Counted from the stretch's first letter, positions 29,104-38,254 are shown. The stretch: 64,000 bases of DNA from Shinella kummerowiae (GCF_009827055.1 NZ_WUMK01000007.1:310001-374000); one strand, 5' to 3'. The notes: generated by a model not told the origin, from the sequence alone. Numbers and translations: made by a program.

Positions 29104-30636
29104 GTGACGGCCCATATTCTTGTCATCGACGATGATCCTGTCCAGCGCCGGTTGTTGAAGAACATGATCGAGCGCTCCGGCCATGTCGCCCATATGGCGG
29201 AAAACGGCCGCGCCGGTCTTGATATGCTCGATCGCAAGGGCGGCCTGATCAATGTGATCCTGCTCGACCTGATGATGCCGGAAATGAACGGCTCGGCTTT
29301 CCTCGACGCGCTTGCTGAGCGGGAAAACACCATTCCCGTAATCGTGCAGACCGGGCAGGGCGGCATCGAAACGGTCGTCATGGCCATGCGCGCCGGCGCG
29401 TTCGATTTCGTTGTGAAGCCGGTGTCGCCGGAACGTCTCGGCGTTGCCGTCGGCAATGCCTTGAAGATGGACCAGCGCGAAGGCCGCGGCCGCGGTGGAC
29501 GCCGCAACCGCACCGAGACCGTGCATTTCGACGACATCGTTTCGGCGAGCCCCGAAATGCTGCGCGTTATCGAGCTCGGCCGCCGCGCCGCGCAGTCGAA
29601 TATTCCGGTTGTGCTGGAAGGCGAATCGGGCGTCGGCAAGGAAATGGTGGCCCGCGCCATCCAGGCGGCGAGCGACCGGGCGCACAAGCCTTTCGTCACC
29701 GTCAATTGCGGCGCGATCCCGCACAATCTGGTCGAAAGCATCCTGTTCGGCCATGAGAAGGGTGCCTTCACCGGTGCCACCGAGCGCCATACCGGAAAAT
29801 TCATGGAGGCCGATGGCGGCACGCTGTTCCTTGACGAGATCGGCGACCTGCCGCTCGAGGTCCAGGTGAAGCTGTTGCGCGCCGTGCAACAGGGCGAGAT
29901 CGAGACGATCGGCGCGCGCTTCCCGCAGAAGGTCAATGTGCGCCTGATTTCGGCGACCAACCGCGATCTCATCAACGAGGTGCGCGAAGGTCGTTTCCGC
30001 GAAGACCTGTACTATCGCCTGAACGTCTTCCCGATCACCATTCCGGCGCTGCGCAAGCGCAAGGAGGACATTCCGGTTCTCGTGCGCGCCTTCGTGCAGC
30101 GTTTTGCCGGCGAACAGAAGCTTGCCCGGCCGCTTGGTGTGTCCGCTGACGCCATGGCGCTGCTGACATCCTATGACTGGCCCGGCAATATTCGCCAGCT
30201 CGAAAACGCCATCTTCCGCGCCGTCGTGCTGTCGGAAGGTGCCGAGTTGAATGCGGCCGATTTCCCGCAGATCGCCGCGCAGGTTCCGGGCTACGGGCTT
30301 GCCGAAGACGGGGCCATCACCTGGGAAGCGACAAGCCAGCGCATGCCCGATCCCGCGTCGGAATCCCGCCTGCCGAGCGTCTATCCGGATTTCCGGCCGA
30401 CCGAATCAGCAAGCGCCGACACCGGCCCGGACAACGCCATTCTCAGCGTCGACAAGGGCGGTCATGTGCGCAAACTGGCCGAAGTGGAAGAGGAACTGAT
30501 CCGCTTTGCCCTGAAGTTTTATCATGGCCAGATGAGCCAGGTTGCCCGAAAATTGGGCATTGGCCGCTCGACTCTCTATCGCAAACTGAAGGACTATGGC
30601 ATCGACCCAGACAACCCCGTGAAAGAAGCTGCGTAA
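29104..30636 (+). CDS. Orphan NtrC-family sigma-54-dependent response regulator
   Basis: 510-residue transcription activator. N-terminal receiver domain with acidic pocket DDD (9-11), phosphoacceptor Asp55 (VILLDLMMPEMNG) and conserved Lys in VVKPVSPE. The AAA+ domain has Walker A GESGVGKE, the sigma-54 contact loop GAFTGA, Walker B GGTLFLDEIGDLPL and the arginine fingers (RFREDLYYRLNVF). A long linker precedes a C-terminal Fis-type helix-turn-helix (MSQVARKLGIGRSTLYRKLKDYG). GTG 29104 follows AAGGAGG. No histidine kinase is adjacent, so the input is unknown. Divergent from pepF. Confidence 0.92.
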   Translation: MTAHILVIDDDPVQRRLLKNMIERSGHVAHMAENGRAGLDMLDRKGGLINVILLDLMMPEMNGSAFLDALAERENTIPVIVQTGQGGIETVVMAMRAGAFDFVVKPVSPERLGVAVGNALKMDQREGRGRGGRRNRTETVHFDDIVSASPEMLRVIELGRRAAQSNIPVVLEGESGVGKEMVARAIQAASDRAHKPFVTVNCGAIPHNLVESILFGHEKGAFTGATERHTGKFMEADGGTLFLDEIGDLPLEVQVKLLRAVQQGEIETIGARFPQKVNVRLISATNRDLINEVREGRFREDLYYRLNVFPITIPALRKRKEDIPVLVRAFVQRFAGEQKLARPLGVSADAMALLTSYDWPGNIRQLENAIFRAVVLSEGAELNAADFPQIAAQVPGYGLAEDGAITWEATSQRMPDPASESRLPSVYPDFRPTESASADTGPDNAILSVDKGGHVRKLAEVEEELIRFALKFYHGQMSQVARKLGIGRSTLYRKLKDYGIDPDNPVKEAA

Positions 30637-30811
30637 AAACCCTTGGAATCCCGGCCACTTGCGATTTCTCGATTGCTGTTTATTCCCTGTTAGTGGATTG
30701 TTCACTATAACGGGTGCGCGACGACGAGTGTGGCGTATTTGCCATGCTCTCACCGCATTTGGCAGTCATTCGGGATAACGGACGTTCGTTGTCCTTCGGA
30801 CGGGGAAAGAG

Positions 30812-32626
30812 TTGGCAAATTTGTTCGCATCGATGAAGCGCCCGGGGGCCTCCCTGAGCAGCCTCTGCAAAGCAGTGTTGCACAAGCTGCCCAAGGCGCT
30901 GTCTACGGCTGTGCTTTCTGCCGCCCTCATCCTGCCCACGGCCTTTCCTGCGACGGTTCAGGCCGAGAGCGGCAACCGCACGCTGAAGCTCTATTTCATC
31001 CATACCAAGGAAAAGGCCGAGATCACCTTCAAGCGCAATGGCCGTTATGACCAGCGCGGCCTGAAGCAGCTCAACACGTTCCTGCGCGACTGGCGCCGCA
31101 ACGAGCCGACGAAGATGGATCCGCGCCTGTTCGACCTGGTTTGGGAAGTCTACACCAAGGCCGGCGGCAAGGGTTACATCAACGTCGTTTCCGCCTATCG
31201 TTCGCCGGCCACCAACGGCATGCTGCGTTCGCGTTCCAAGGGTGTGGCCAAGAAGAGCCAGCACATGCTCGGCAAGGCGATGGATTTCTACATTCCGGGC
31301 GTCAAGCTCGCGACGCTGCGCGCCACCGCGATGAAGTTCCAGGTCGGCGGCGTCGGCTACTATCCCACCTCCGGTTCGCCCTTCGTCCATCTCGACGTTG
31401 GCAGCGTGCGCGCCTGGCCGCGCATGAGCCGACAGGAACTCACCCGCATCTTCCCGGACGGCAAGACCATGCACGTGCCGACCGATGGCAAGCCGCTGCC
31501 GGGCTACCAGCAGGCCGTTGCCGACTACAAGCGCCGCGTCGGTGCAAACACCATCGAGGTCGCGGGCGGCGGCTCGACGCCGAGCGCATCCAAGCGCAAG
31601 GGCGGCTTCCTCGCTGCTCTCTTCGGCGGTGGCGGCGACGAGGATGAAGAACCCGAAATGATCGCAAGCAGCAACGTCACGATTGCCGATTCCTTCGATG
31701 AAGGCGGTGAATCGGGCGGTGCCACGGCGAAAGCCGTAGAGGACAAGAAGCCGATCGCGACCGAAGCCGAAACGGAAGTGGCCTTCACGGCACCTGTTCC
31801 GGGCAGCCGTCCGGCCTTCAAGGCGGCCGAGACGACGACCAGCGAGCTTGCGCTCGTGGCCCCGACGACGAGCGGCGCGGTTGCTGCTCTGGAAGCGGCG
31901 ACGGTTGAAGAGCAGAAGCCTGAATTCGAGGACCTCGCCGCCTACAAGATCCCGGTTCCCGTCACGCTGGGTGCACGCAACCAGGCCGGCGACGCCGTGC
32001 CGGGTGACGCCCAGGCCGGTGCTGTCATGACCGCCGAAGCCGCGGTCGAGGATGCTGAAGAACTCGCCATGGTGCCGGTGCCGGGCCTGCGCCCGCAGGT
32101 CGAACTCGACCAGTCGCAGACGGCGCTGATGGCGGCTGCGGAAGCGGATGTGGCACTGCCGCGGTCTGCCGATCGCTCCGGCCTTGCCGCGCTCGCTGAC
32201 CCGACGGTGGACGAGACGCAGGGCAACCCGGTCGAAATGGCGGCGCTCGTTTCGACGGGGGACAGCGGCAGCCGTTCGCTCGCCAGCCTAGATGCCTTTG
32301 ATGGCAAGCCTGTCGAGGGCGCGACGTCCAAGGGCGGGCGGCCGAAGAAGAAGGATGCCGACGTGGCAAGCCGCGGTGCCATCCGCACCGAGCCGAAGCT
32401 GAACCAGAAGATTCTCTCGCAATGGGCGCTGACCCAGGGCCGCGTCGCGACGCTCTCCAAGCCGGTCAAGGCACCACGCTTCGTCAGCCGGAAGCTGCGT
32501 ACCGCGCCGACGACCGTCTACATGGCCGGCTTCCAGTCGGAAGGGAAGTCGATCGATGCCGGGCGCTTCAGCGGCACGGCGGTGAACTTCATGGAAGTCC
32601 GCAAGTTCGAAGGCAGCGAAAACTAA
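30812..32626 (+). CDS. DUF882 (YcbK/MepK-like, M15-type) murein peptidase with long repetitive tail
   Basis: 604-residue exported protein. Signal peptide or anchor at about 28-51 (LSTAVLSAALILPTAFPATVQA). The DUF882 domain (55-205) carries the zinc ligands His151 (SQHMLGKAMDF), Asp158 and His193 (SPFVHLDVG). Known relatives cleave peptidoglycan cross-links or peptides. The remaining 400 residues are low-complexity Ala/Val/Pro/Glu-rich with recurring P-V-P-G-x-R-P units (near 330 and 425) and a conserved basic end (SRKLRTAPTTVYMAGFQ). The TTG start with GGGGAAAG is the track I favour; ATG 30833 lacks an SD. Confidence 0.82.
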   Translation: MANLFASMKRPGASLSSLCKAVLHKLPKALSTAVLSAALILPTAFPATVQAESGNRTLKLYFIHTKEKAEITFKRNGRYDQRGLKQLNTFLRDWRRNEPTKMDPRLFDLVWEVYTKAGGKGYINVVSAYRSPATNGMLRSRSKGVAKKSQHMLGKAMDFYIPGVKLATLRATAMKFQVGGVGYYPTSGSPFVHLDVGSVRAWPRMSRQELTRIFPDGKTMHVPTDGKPLPGYQQAVADYKRRVGANTIEVAGGGSTPSASKRKGGFLAALFGGGGDEDEEPEMIASSNVTIADSFDEGGESGGATAKAVEDKKPIATEAETEVAFTAPVPGSRPAFKAAETTTSELALVAPTTSGAVAALEAATVEEQKPEFEDLAAYKIPVPVTLGARNQAGDAVPGDAQAGAVMTAEAAVEDAEELAMVPVPGLRPQVELDQSQTALMAAAEADVALPRSADRSGLAALADPTVDETQGNPVEMAALVSTGDSGSRSLASLDAFDGKPVEGATSKGGRPKKKDADVASRGAIRTEPKLNQKILSQWALTQGRVATLSKPVKAPRFVSRKLRTAPTTVYMAGFQSEGKSIDAGRFSGTAVNFMEVRKFEGSEN

Positions 32627-32645
32627 GCACCGAGAACAATCCATC

Positions 32646-32680
32646 AAAAAACCCCGCCGGAGCGATCCGGCGGGGTTTTT
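32646..32680. terminator. Bidirectional terminator between DUF882 gene and gapR
   Basis: Stem ACCCCGCCGG/CCGGCGGGGT with loop AGCGAT, flanked by A6 on one side and T5 on the other, so it can serve both convergent genes. Confidence 0.92.
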
Positions 32681-32702
32681 CTTTGGGTGTTCGGCGAGCC
32701 GC

Positions 32703-32969
32703 TTATTCGGCTTCCGGCGGCAGTTCGAGCATGCCGAGGGCCTGGAGGTAGGTGTCGAGGATCGCTTCCTGCTCCATGCGCTCGTCCTTGTCCTGCTTGC
32801 GGATCTGGATGACCTTGCGCAGGATCTTGGTGTCGAAGCCGGTGCCCTTGGCTTCGCCGTAGACGTCCTTGATGTCGTCGGCGATGGTTTTCTTTTCTTC
32901 CTCGAGACGCTCGATGCGCTCGATGAATGCGCGAAGCTGGTCGCGTGCGACGCCGTGGGCATCCGACAT
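32703..32969 (-). CDS. gapR: GapR-type nucleoid-associated protein (DUF2312)
   Basis: 88-residue helical protein. The sequence [19 protein letters not shown], then [28 protein letters not shown], is the signature of DUF2312/UPF0335, identified in Caulobacter as GapR. GapR clamps overtwisted DNA ahead of forks and RNA polymerase and stimulates topoisomerases; it is conserved in alphaproteobacteria. Start follows AAGGAG with ideal spacing. Cytoplasmic, monocistronic. Confidence 0.92.
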   Translation of the reverse strand: MSDAHGVARDQLRAFIERIERLEEEKKTIADDIKDVYGEAKGTGFDTKILRKVIQIRKQDKDERMEQEAILDTYLQALGMLELPPEAE

Positions 32970-33057
32970 GATGTTCTCCTTGGATAGGCTAGAAATTCAA
33001 AGGTGCCGTGACTTGCCGCGAACTTCCGGCAAGATCAAGGCCTAACGCGCGGTGCCT

Positions 33058-33110
33058 GGAGCAATTCCAGCAAAAGTGCGGAACGGTTTTCCGTCCAGAA
33101 TTGCGTAAAA
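33058..33110. repeat. Rhizobial GAGCAATTCC palindromic repeat B, copy 1
   Basis: GGAGCAATTCCAGCAAAAGT followed by GCGGAACGGTTTTCCGTCCA and GAATTGCG. The ends form an inverted repeat GCAATTCC/GAATTGC. Further copies at 36420 and 60446. It occupies the gap between gapR and the DUF1244 gene. Confidence 0.8.
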
Positions 33111-33182
33111 ACAAAGAGGTAGCGCGTTTTCGCGATTCGAAGAAAAGCGCAAATGCACCAGGGATTTTCGCGCAGGCGGGCG

Positions 33183-33488
33183 TCATTCCTTCGGGCGGTT
33201 GGCCTCGAAGGCTGTCTTCTGGGCATCGCTCGCCTCGCGCTGGTGGCGTTCGCGCCATTCCTCGTAGGGCATGCCGTAGACGATTTCGCGCGAGGCCTCC
33301 TTGTCGAGAGGGACGCCCGCCGCGTTTGCCGCGTCGCGGTACCAGTTGGACAGGCAGTTGCGGCAAAAGCCGGCGAGGTTCATCAGGTCGATGTTCTGCA
33401 CATCGCTGCGTTCGCGCAGATGGTTCACGAGGCGCCGGAAGGCGGCCGCCTCGAACTCCGTCTGCTGTTCTTTTGTCAGATCGCTCAT
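33183..33488 (-). CDS. DUF1244 family protein
   Basis: 101-residue protein of the DUF1244 family, common in alpha- and gammaproteobacteria. The core FRRLVNHLRERSDVQNIDLMNLAGFCRNCLSNWYRDAAN, with a CxxC motif (FCRNCLS), is the family hallmark. Function is not established; the CxxC could bind metal. ATG 33488 has GAGGA upstream; a 7-residue longer form exists. The stop of the upstream N-formylglutamate amidohydrolase gene lies 18 bp before this start, so the two are likely co-transcribed. Confidence 0.85.
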   Translation of the reverse strand: MSDLTKEQQTEFEAAAFRRLVNHLRERSDVQNIDLMNLAGFCRNCLSNWYRDAANAAGVPLDKEASREIVYGMPYEEWRERHQREASDAQKTAFEANRPKE

Positions 33489-33505
33489 CGTCTCGTCCTC
33501 GGGGC

Positions 33506-34294
33506 TCAATAGGGCCCGGTGCGGGAGGGGAATGTCTCGTATGTGTGCAGGACATCATCTGCGTTCAAGCGGCCGAGGATGGGGGCAAGCCGCTCGACCC
33601 AGCGCGCAATGCCGGCCGCATCGCCGATTTCGTCCTGGCGGATTTCGATCAGCGCATGCGCAATGCCGGGTTTCATGCAATGGCGGAACATCGTGTCGCC
33701 GCGCAGCGCCCCGTCATAGGGCTCGTTGTCGCCCACCACGACGTCACCGAGCGCTTCCAGTTCGGAGAGCAGGGGGCGAACAGCGCGATGGTCGCTGTCC
33801 CAGAGCACCGTCACCTGCCAGGGCCGTGCCACACCCTTCCAGGCCGGCGTGAAGGAATGCATCGAGATGACGAGCGGCGCCTTGCCGGTTTTTTCCGCGA
33901 CGGCGCCGATCGTGCGAGACACGGCATCGTGATAGGGGCGATGGAAGGTTTCCAGCCGGTATTGCCATTCTTCGGGCGTGATCGGATGGTTGCCTGGAAC
34001 AATCGCGCCGTCGGAAATTCGCATGACGAGCGTCGGATCGTCCTCGCCGCGGTTGGGGTCGATCAACAGACGGGAGAAGCGGCTCATGACCACCGGCGCG
34101 TTCAGCCGGGCGTTCAGGCCGCGCACCACGCCCTCGACGCCGATATCGTAGGCGATATGGCGTTCGAAAGCGCTGTCCGGCAGGCCGAGCCGGCCGTAAC
34201 GGGAAGGAAGAAGATTTGTGGCATGGTCTGCCAGAACGACGAGCCCGAGGCTCAAATCGCCGTCAATGATCTCGAAAGGGGGATGGTCGTGCAT
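33506..34294 (-). CDS. N-formylglutamate amidohydrolase family protein
   Basis: 262-residue member of the FGase family, distinct from the one at the window start. Seen: VLADHATNLLPSRYGRLGL, the metal region RFSRLLIDPNRGEDDPTLV, ISMHSFTPAWKGV and the C-terminal ALIEIRQDEI. The N-terminal ATG 34294 (MHDHPPFEI) gives normal length, with only a weak AAAG upstream. Substrate may be formylglutamate or another N-acyl amino acid. Operon with the DUF1244 gene downstream. Confidence 0.85.
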   Translation of the reverse strand: MHDHPPFEIIDGDLSLGLVVLADHATNLLPSRYGRLGLPDSAFERHIAYDIGVEGVVRGLNARLNAPVVMSRFSRLLIDPNRGEDDPTLVMRISDGAIVPGNHPITPEEWQYRLETFHRPYHDAVSRTIGAVAEKTGKAPLVISMHSFTPAWKGVARPWQVTVLWDSDHRAVRPLLSELEALGDVVVGDNEPYDGALRGDTMFRHCMKPGIAHALIEIRQDEIGDAAGIARWVERLAPILGRLNADDVLHTYETFPSRTGPY

Positions 34295-34432
34295 GTCTTT
34301 TGCCGATTGTGCGCTACGCCTGCGAGTGATTGCATGGGGCGACCCGCCTCGCAAGGTTCGAGGCCTGCGGTTGCAGGAAAGATTCCTTCTCCTTTCGTGA
34401 AAATGTAATCGATTGATGTTGCGTTGACATTC

Positions 34433-34966
34433 ATGCCCCGGCATCGCAAGAAAGCGCATATTCAAATCAACGGAGTTCCATCGGAAGCCGTGAGAACCAA
34501 GAGCTATCGCCCGTTTTTCCCGAAAGCCAGCGGCCTTTTCCAGGCTGGACTTTTCCTGTTTGCGGGTTTCCTCGCCCTTTCCGTTGCGGATGAGGCGAAG
34601 GCGGAATTCCGTGTCTGCAACGGCACGCAAAACCTCGTCGGCGTCGCCATCGGCTACCGCGCCAAGGAAGGCTGGATGACCGAAGGATGGTGGCAGGTGC
34701 CTGCGACCACCTGCGCCACGCTGATCGAGGGCGAGCTGCAGTCGCGCTATTATTACCTCTATGCCGAAGACGCCGCCCGCGGCGGCCGCTGGACCGGTGA
34801 CGTCAACATGTGCGTCGCCGAAAACGAGTTCAAGATCACCGGCGTCGAGGACTGCTTCGCGCGCGGATTCCAGCGCATGGGCTTCAAGGAATATGACACG
34901 GGGCGGCAGGGAAGCTGGATGGTACAGCTTTCCGATACGCCAGGGACGCAGGAGAGCCAGAACTGA
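34433..34966 (+). CDS. DUF1036 exported protein
   Basis: 177-residue protein with a hydrophobic segment (GLFQAGLFLFAGFLALSVADEAKA) that is probably a signal peptide, followed by a DUF1036 domain: FRVCNGTQNLVGVAIGYRAKEGWMTEGWW, the cysteine in PATTCATL, and MCVAENEFKITGVEDCFARGF. Function unknown; the domain contains four conserved cysteines suited to an oxidising compartment. The start is uncertain: ATG 34433, TTG 34424 or GTG 34490 (GGAAG nearby) are possible. Its stop overlaps the pyk start by one base. Confidence 0.78.
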   Translation: MPRHRKKAHIQINGVPSEAVRTKSYRPFFPKASGLFQAGLFLFAGFLALSVADEAKAEFRVCNGTQNLVGVAIGYRAKEGWMTEGWWQVPATTCATLIEGELQSRYYYLYAEDAARGGRWTGDVNMCVAENEFKITGVEDCFARGFQRMGFKEYDTGRQGSWMVQLSDTPGTQESQN

Positions 34967-36405
34967 TGAGACGGAACAGAAAAGTCAAAATCCTCGCCAC
35001 GCTCGGGCCCGCATCGTCTGACGAGCAGATGATCCAGAAGCTGCATGAGGCGGGAGCAGACCTGTTCCGCATCAACATGAGCCATGCCAGCCACGATGTG
35101 ATGCGCTCGCTGATCAGCCGCATTCGTGCGGTGGAGGCGCGCTGCGGCCGGCCGATCGGCATTCTTGCCGACCTTCAGGGGCCGAAGCTGCGCGTCGGCA
35201 AGTTCGCCAACGGTTCGGAAGAGCTGAAGCCCGGGCAGACCTTCACGCTCGACAACAAGGACGAGCCCGGCGACAACAACCGCGTGTTCCTGCCGCATCC
35301 GGAGATCCTCGAGGCGGTCAAGCCCGGCCATCGTCTCCTGATCGACGACGGCAAGCTGCACCTGCGCGCTGAATCGTCCGATGGCAAGTCGATCGTCTGC
35401 ACGGTGGTCTCCGGCACCAAGATCTCCGACCGCAAGGGCGTCAGCCTGCCCGACACGCTGCTCGGCGTCGGTGCGCTGACGGAAAAGGACCGTATCGATC
35501 TCGATGCCGTGCTGGCGACCGGCAGCGTCGACTGGGTCGCGCTCTCGTTCATCCAGCGCCCGGAAGATCTGGTCGAAGTGCGCAAGATCGCGCGCGGCCG
35601 CGTCGGCCTGATGTCGAAGATTGAAAAGCCGCAGGCCGTCGAGCGTATCGACGAGATCATCGAGCTTTCCGATGCACTGATGGTGGCGCGTGGCGATCTC
35701 GGCGTGGAAATGCCGCTGGAAGCCGTTCCCGGCATCCAGAAGCAGCTTATTCGCGCCTGCCGCCGCGCCGGCAAGCCGGTCGTCGTCGCGACGCAGATGC
35801 TGGAATCGATGATTTCCGCACCGGTGCCGACCCGCGCCGAAGTGTCGGACGTCGCGACTGCCGTCTTCGAAGGCGCGGACGCCGTCATGCTGTCGGCTGA
35901 GTCTGCCTCCGGCACCTATCCGGTCGAAGCCGTCTCGACGATGGCGTCGATTGCCAGCACGGTCGAACGCGACCCGCATTATCCGGGCATCATCTACGCC
36001 CAGCGCGCAGCCCCGGAAGCCACGGGCGCCGATGCCATTTCGCTCGCCGCCCGCCAGATCGCCGAGACGCTGAAGCTGTCGGCCATCGTCTGTTACACCT
36101 CGTCGGGCACGACGGGCCTGCGCGCCGCGCGTGAGCGGCCGGAAGTCCCGGTCCTGGCGCTCTCGCCGGTCATCGAGACGGCCCGCCGCCTCTCGGTCGT
36201 CTGGGGCCTGCACTGCGTCGTCACGGGAGATGCGGAAAACCTCGACGACATGGTCAATCGCGCCTGCCGCATCGTCGTGACCGAAGAATTCGGCAAGCCG
36301 GGCGACCGCATCATCGTTTCGGCCGGCGTTCCGCTGCGCACGCCGGGCGCGACGAACATGCTGCGCATCGCCTATATCGGCGCGGACGGCGTCAGCGGCG
36401 TCTGA
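34966..36405 (+). CDS. pyk: Pyruvate kinase
   Basis: 479-residue glycolytic enzyme converting phosphoenolpyruvate and ADP to pyruvate and ATP. Seen: KILATLGPASSDEQMIQKLHEAG at the N-terminus, the FRINMSHAS and GPKLRVG segments, the active-site signature LMSKIEKPQAVERIDEI with catalytic Lys, VARGDLGVEMPLE, and the ATQMLESMISAPVPTRAEVSDVA loop, followed by the C-terminal regulatory domain. The start ATG overlaps the TGA of the DUF1036 gene (TGATG), indicating translational coupling. Confidence 0.96.
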   Translation: MRRNRKVKILATLGPASSDEQMIQKLHEAGADLFRINMSHASHDVMRSLISRIRAVEARCGRPIGILADLQGPKLRVGKFANGSEELKPGQTFTLDNKDEPGDNNRVFLPHPEILEAVKPGHRLLIDDGKLHLRAESSDGKSIVCTVVSGTKISDRKGVSLPDTLLGVGALTEKDRIDLDAVLATGSVDWVALSFIQRPEDLVEVRKIARGRVGLMSKIEKPQAVERIDEIIELSDALMVARGDLGVEMPLEAVPGIQKQLIRACRRAGKPVVVATQMLESMISAPVPTRAEVSDVATAVFEGADAVMLSAESASGTYPVEAVSTMASIASTVERDPHYPGIIYAQRAAPEATGADAISLAARQIAETLKLSAIVCYTSSGTTGLRAARERPEVPVLALSPVIETARRLSVVWGLHCVVTGDAENLDDMVNRACRIVVTEEFGKPGDRIIVSAGVPLRTPGATNMLRIAYIGADGVSGV

Positions 36406-36419
36406 TCGGAATTTTTGTC

Positions 36420-36471
36420 GACGCAATTCCGGACGGAAAACCGCTTCACACTTTTCCTGGAATTGCTCTAC
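36420..36471. repeat. Repeat B, copy 2
   Basis: ACGCAATTCCGGACGGAAAA followed by CCGCTTCACACTTTTCCTGG and AATTGCTC, i.e. copy 1 in reverse orientation. It fills the gap between the convergent pyk and the hydrolase gene. Confidence 0.8.
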
Positions 36472-37559
36472 TCTTCATGATCCTTCGCAAGGCGGGCTTC
36501 GGCCCGCCTTGCTGATTCCTGGAGGTCGCGATCCTTGCCGGCGATCTTCTCCAGCGCTTCGATGGCAAGGTCGGTCACGACGTAATCCGGTTTGTGGCCG
36601 AGATTGCGGATCCAGACGAGTTCCGATCCCGCGATATCGCGCGCCAGCCCGCGGGAGTGGATTTCCTCATAGACGACGCCATCCGTGTCCCCGGTAATGA
36701 TGACCGTGGGCGTGTGGATTTCGTGGTAGCGCGGCTGCACGCGGCCGACATAGTCAAGCAGGCTGGCGACGTCGATTGCATTGTTGCGGAAGGTCGACGG
36801 GCGCAGCACGAGTGCAGGTGCGGTGGCTGCGATGTAATCGTCCGGGCGCGGGTTCGGGGCGAAGACGAAACGGGTGCCGCTCTCGATGCGCGACAGCCCT
36901 GCGGGCAGCGCGACGATGCGGGTGAACAGCCAGCCGATGACCGGCATCTTCGCCAGATCGTAGTACCAGTCGACGCCGCCGGGCCAGGGATGGGTTGCGG
37001 GTGCGAGAAAGAGCAGGCCGGCCGTCTTGTCCGGGTGCTGCAGCGCAAAGCTTGCGGCCGTGGCACCACCAAAGGAATGGCCGATGATGATCGCCTTGCC
37101 TATGCCACGCTTGTCCATCAGGCGGGCGACGGCATCGGCCTGACCGTCCGGCCAGGCATTTTCCGGCCCGCCCCGGTCCGAGTAGCCGTGGCCCGGCCGG
37201 TCGAGGAACAGCAGGTCCGCCCGGCCTTCGAGTTTTTGCCGGAAGGCATGCATCTGGTCGCGCAGGTTGCCGCTTGCCCCGTGGATGAAAACGAGGGGCG
37301 GCAGGTCGGCCGCGGCGCCGGCCGGGATGAACACGCTGTTCATGCTGAAGCCGCCCACGTCGATGCGCTCGCCGATGTTTGGGAACTGCCGCTCTATGGC
37401 GCGCGTCTTCCACGCGGTGAAGACGAAGCCGGCGAGCGCCAGCGCAAGGGGAGCGGCAAGAAGGGCTGTCAGCATGAGGCGGCTAGGGGAGGGCAAGGAA
37501 GGAGCCTGGTTGGGGGTATCGATAAACGATCTGCGCAATCGCTGCCATGCCGGTTCCAC
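36468..37559 (-). CDS. Membrane-anchored alpha/beta hydrolase
   Basis: 363-residue alpha/beta hydrolase. A membrane segment near residues 30-48 (LTALLAAPLALALAGFVFTAW) anchors it; the catalytic domain starts with LPPLVFIHGASGNLRDQ (oxyanion), nucleophile elbow IIIGHSFGGATAAS, acid likely in IITGDTDGVV and His in RNLGHKPDYV. The substrate cannot be deduced. The longest frame begins with GTG 37559, 10 bp after the TPR gene stop; ATG 37475 is an alternative. Probably in an operon with the TPR gene. Confidence 0.82.
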   Translation of the reverse strand: MEPAWQRLRRSFIDTPNQAPSLPSPSRLMLTALLAAPLALALAGFVFTAWKTRAIERQFPNIGERIDVGGFSMNSVFIPAGAAADLPPLVFIHGASGNLRDQMHAFRQKLEGRADLLFLDRPGHGYSDRGGPENAWPDGQADAVARLMDKRGIGKAIIIGHSFGGATAASFALQHPDKTAGLLFLAPATHPWPGGVDWYYDLAKMPVIGWLFTRIVALPAGLSRIESGTRFVFAPNPRPDDYIAATAPALVLRPSTFRNNAIDVASLLDYVGRVQPRYHEIHTPTVIITGDTDGVVYEEIHSRGLARDIAGSELVWIRNLGHKPDYVVTDLAIEALEKIAGKDRDLQESARRAEARLAKDHEE

Positions 37560-37569
37560 GGCACGGCAG

Positions 37570-38187
37570 TCAGGTCCGCTGGCCGGTCAGCTTTTCCGCC
37601 AGTTCGCCCAGTTCCTTCTGTGCCTGCCGCTCGGTGGGGTAGACCTCCAGGAAGCGTTCCCACGCCTTCAGCGCCATCTCGTCGCGACCGGTCTGCTGCA
37701 TGATCGCGGCCATGCCGGCCAATGCGCCAAAATGGCGTGGCTCGATGACGAGCACCTGGTTTATGTCGGACATGGACTTGCGATAGTTGCCCAGCTTGAA
37801 ATGCAGCGTCGCGCGGCGGTTCCAGCCTTCGACATAGTCCGGCTTCAGGCGAATCGCTTCGTCGAGGAAATCGAGCGCCGCGGCGTTCTTTTCCTCGCTC
37901 ACGGCCTTGTCGGCCCACTGGATGAGCAGGTTGATCGTGGCGCTGCCGGAGTCTTGCCATTCCCGGCGGATCTGGTTGGCGATGCCGGTGGCTGCGTCTG
38001 GGCTCGCCTCGCGTTTCAGCTCGACGAACAGTTTGTCGAGCCGCTGGGCAGGCGTCGTGAAGGCGCCGGATGTGGCGTCAAGCGAGGCCTTGTCCGCCGA
38101 CTGCGCAAGGGCAGCGGTCGGTGCGGCACCGATGAGGGAGAGGGAAAGGCAGATTGTGTAAAGCATGAAAAAGCGCATGGCGGCCAT
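37570..38187 (-). CDS. Exported tetratricopeptide-repeat protein
   Basis: 205-residue protein with a signal peptide (residues 1-29, LIGAAPTAALAQS) and two to three TPR units: INLLIQWADKAVSEEKNAAALDFLDEAIRLKP, YVEGWNRRATLHFKLGNYRKSMSDINQVLVIEP and GALAGMAAIMQQTGRDEMALKAWERFLEVYP. Probably a periplasmic protein-interaction module. It lies just upstream of the hydrolase. ATG 38178 is an alternative start. Confidence 0.85.
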   Translation of the reverse strand: MAAMRFFMLYTICLSLSLIGAAPTAALAQSADKASLDATSGAFTTPAQRLDKLFVELKREASPDAATGIANQIRREWQDSGSATINLLIQWADKAVSEEKNAAALDFLDEAIRLKPDYVEGWNRRATLHFKLGNYRKSMSDINQVLVIEPRHFGALAGMAAIMQQTGRDEMALKAWERFLEVYPTERQAQKELGELAEKLTGQRT

Positions 38188-38254
38188 GGTAGACCGCCAG
38201 CGCCCAACTTCAAGTCAATATTTCTCGATCACCACAGGTGACCGCGACGCTTGA

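Noticed and set aside
30680-31474. Minus-strand frame overlapping the start of the DUF882 gene
   Set aside because: No SD, no recognisable domain, and it overlaps the conserved catalytic domain on the other strand.
36489-36510. Strong hairpin GGCGGGCTTCGGCCCGCC as a terminator of pyk
   Set aside because: It lies inside the coding end of the convergent hydrolase gene and has no T-tract on the plus strand. It may still slow polymerase, but I do not call it a terminator.
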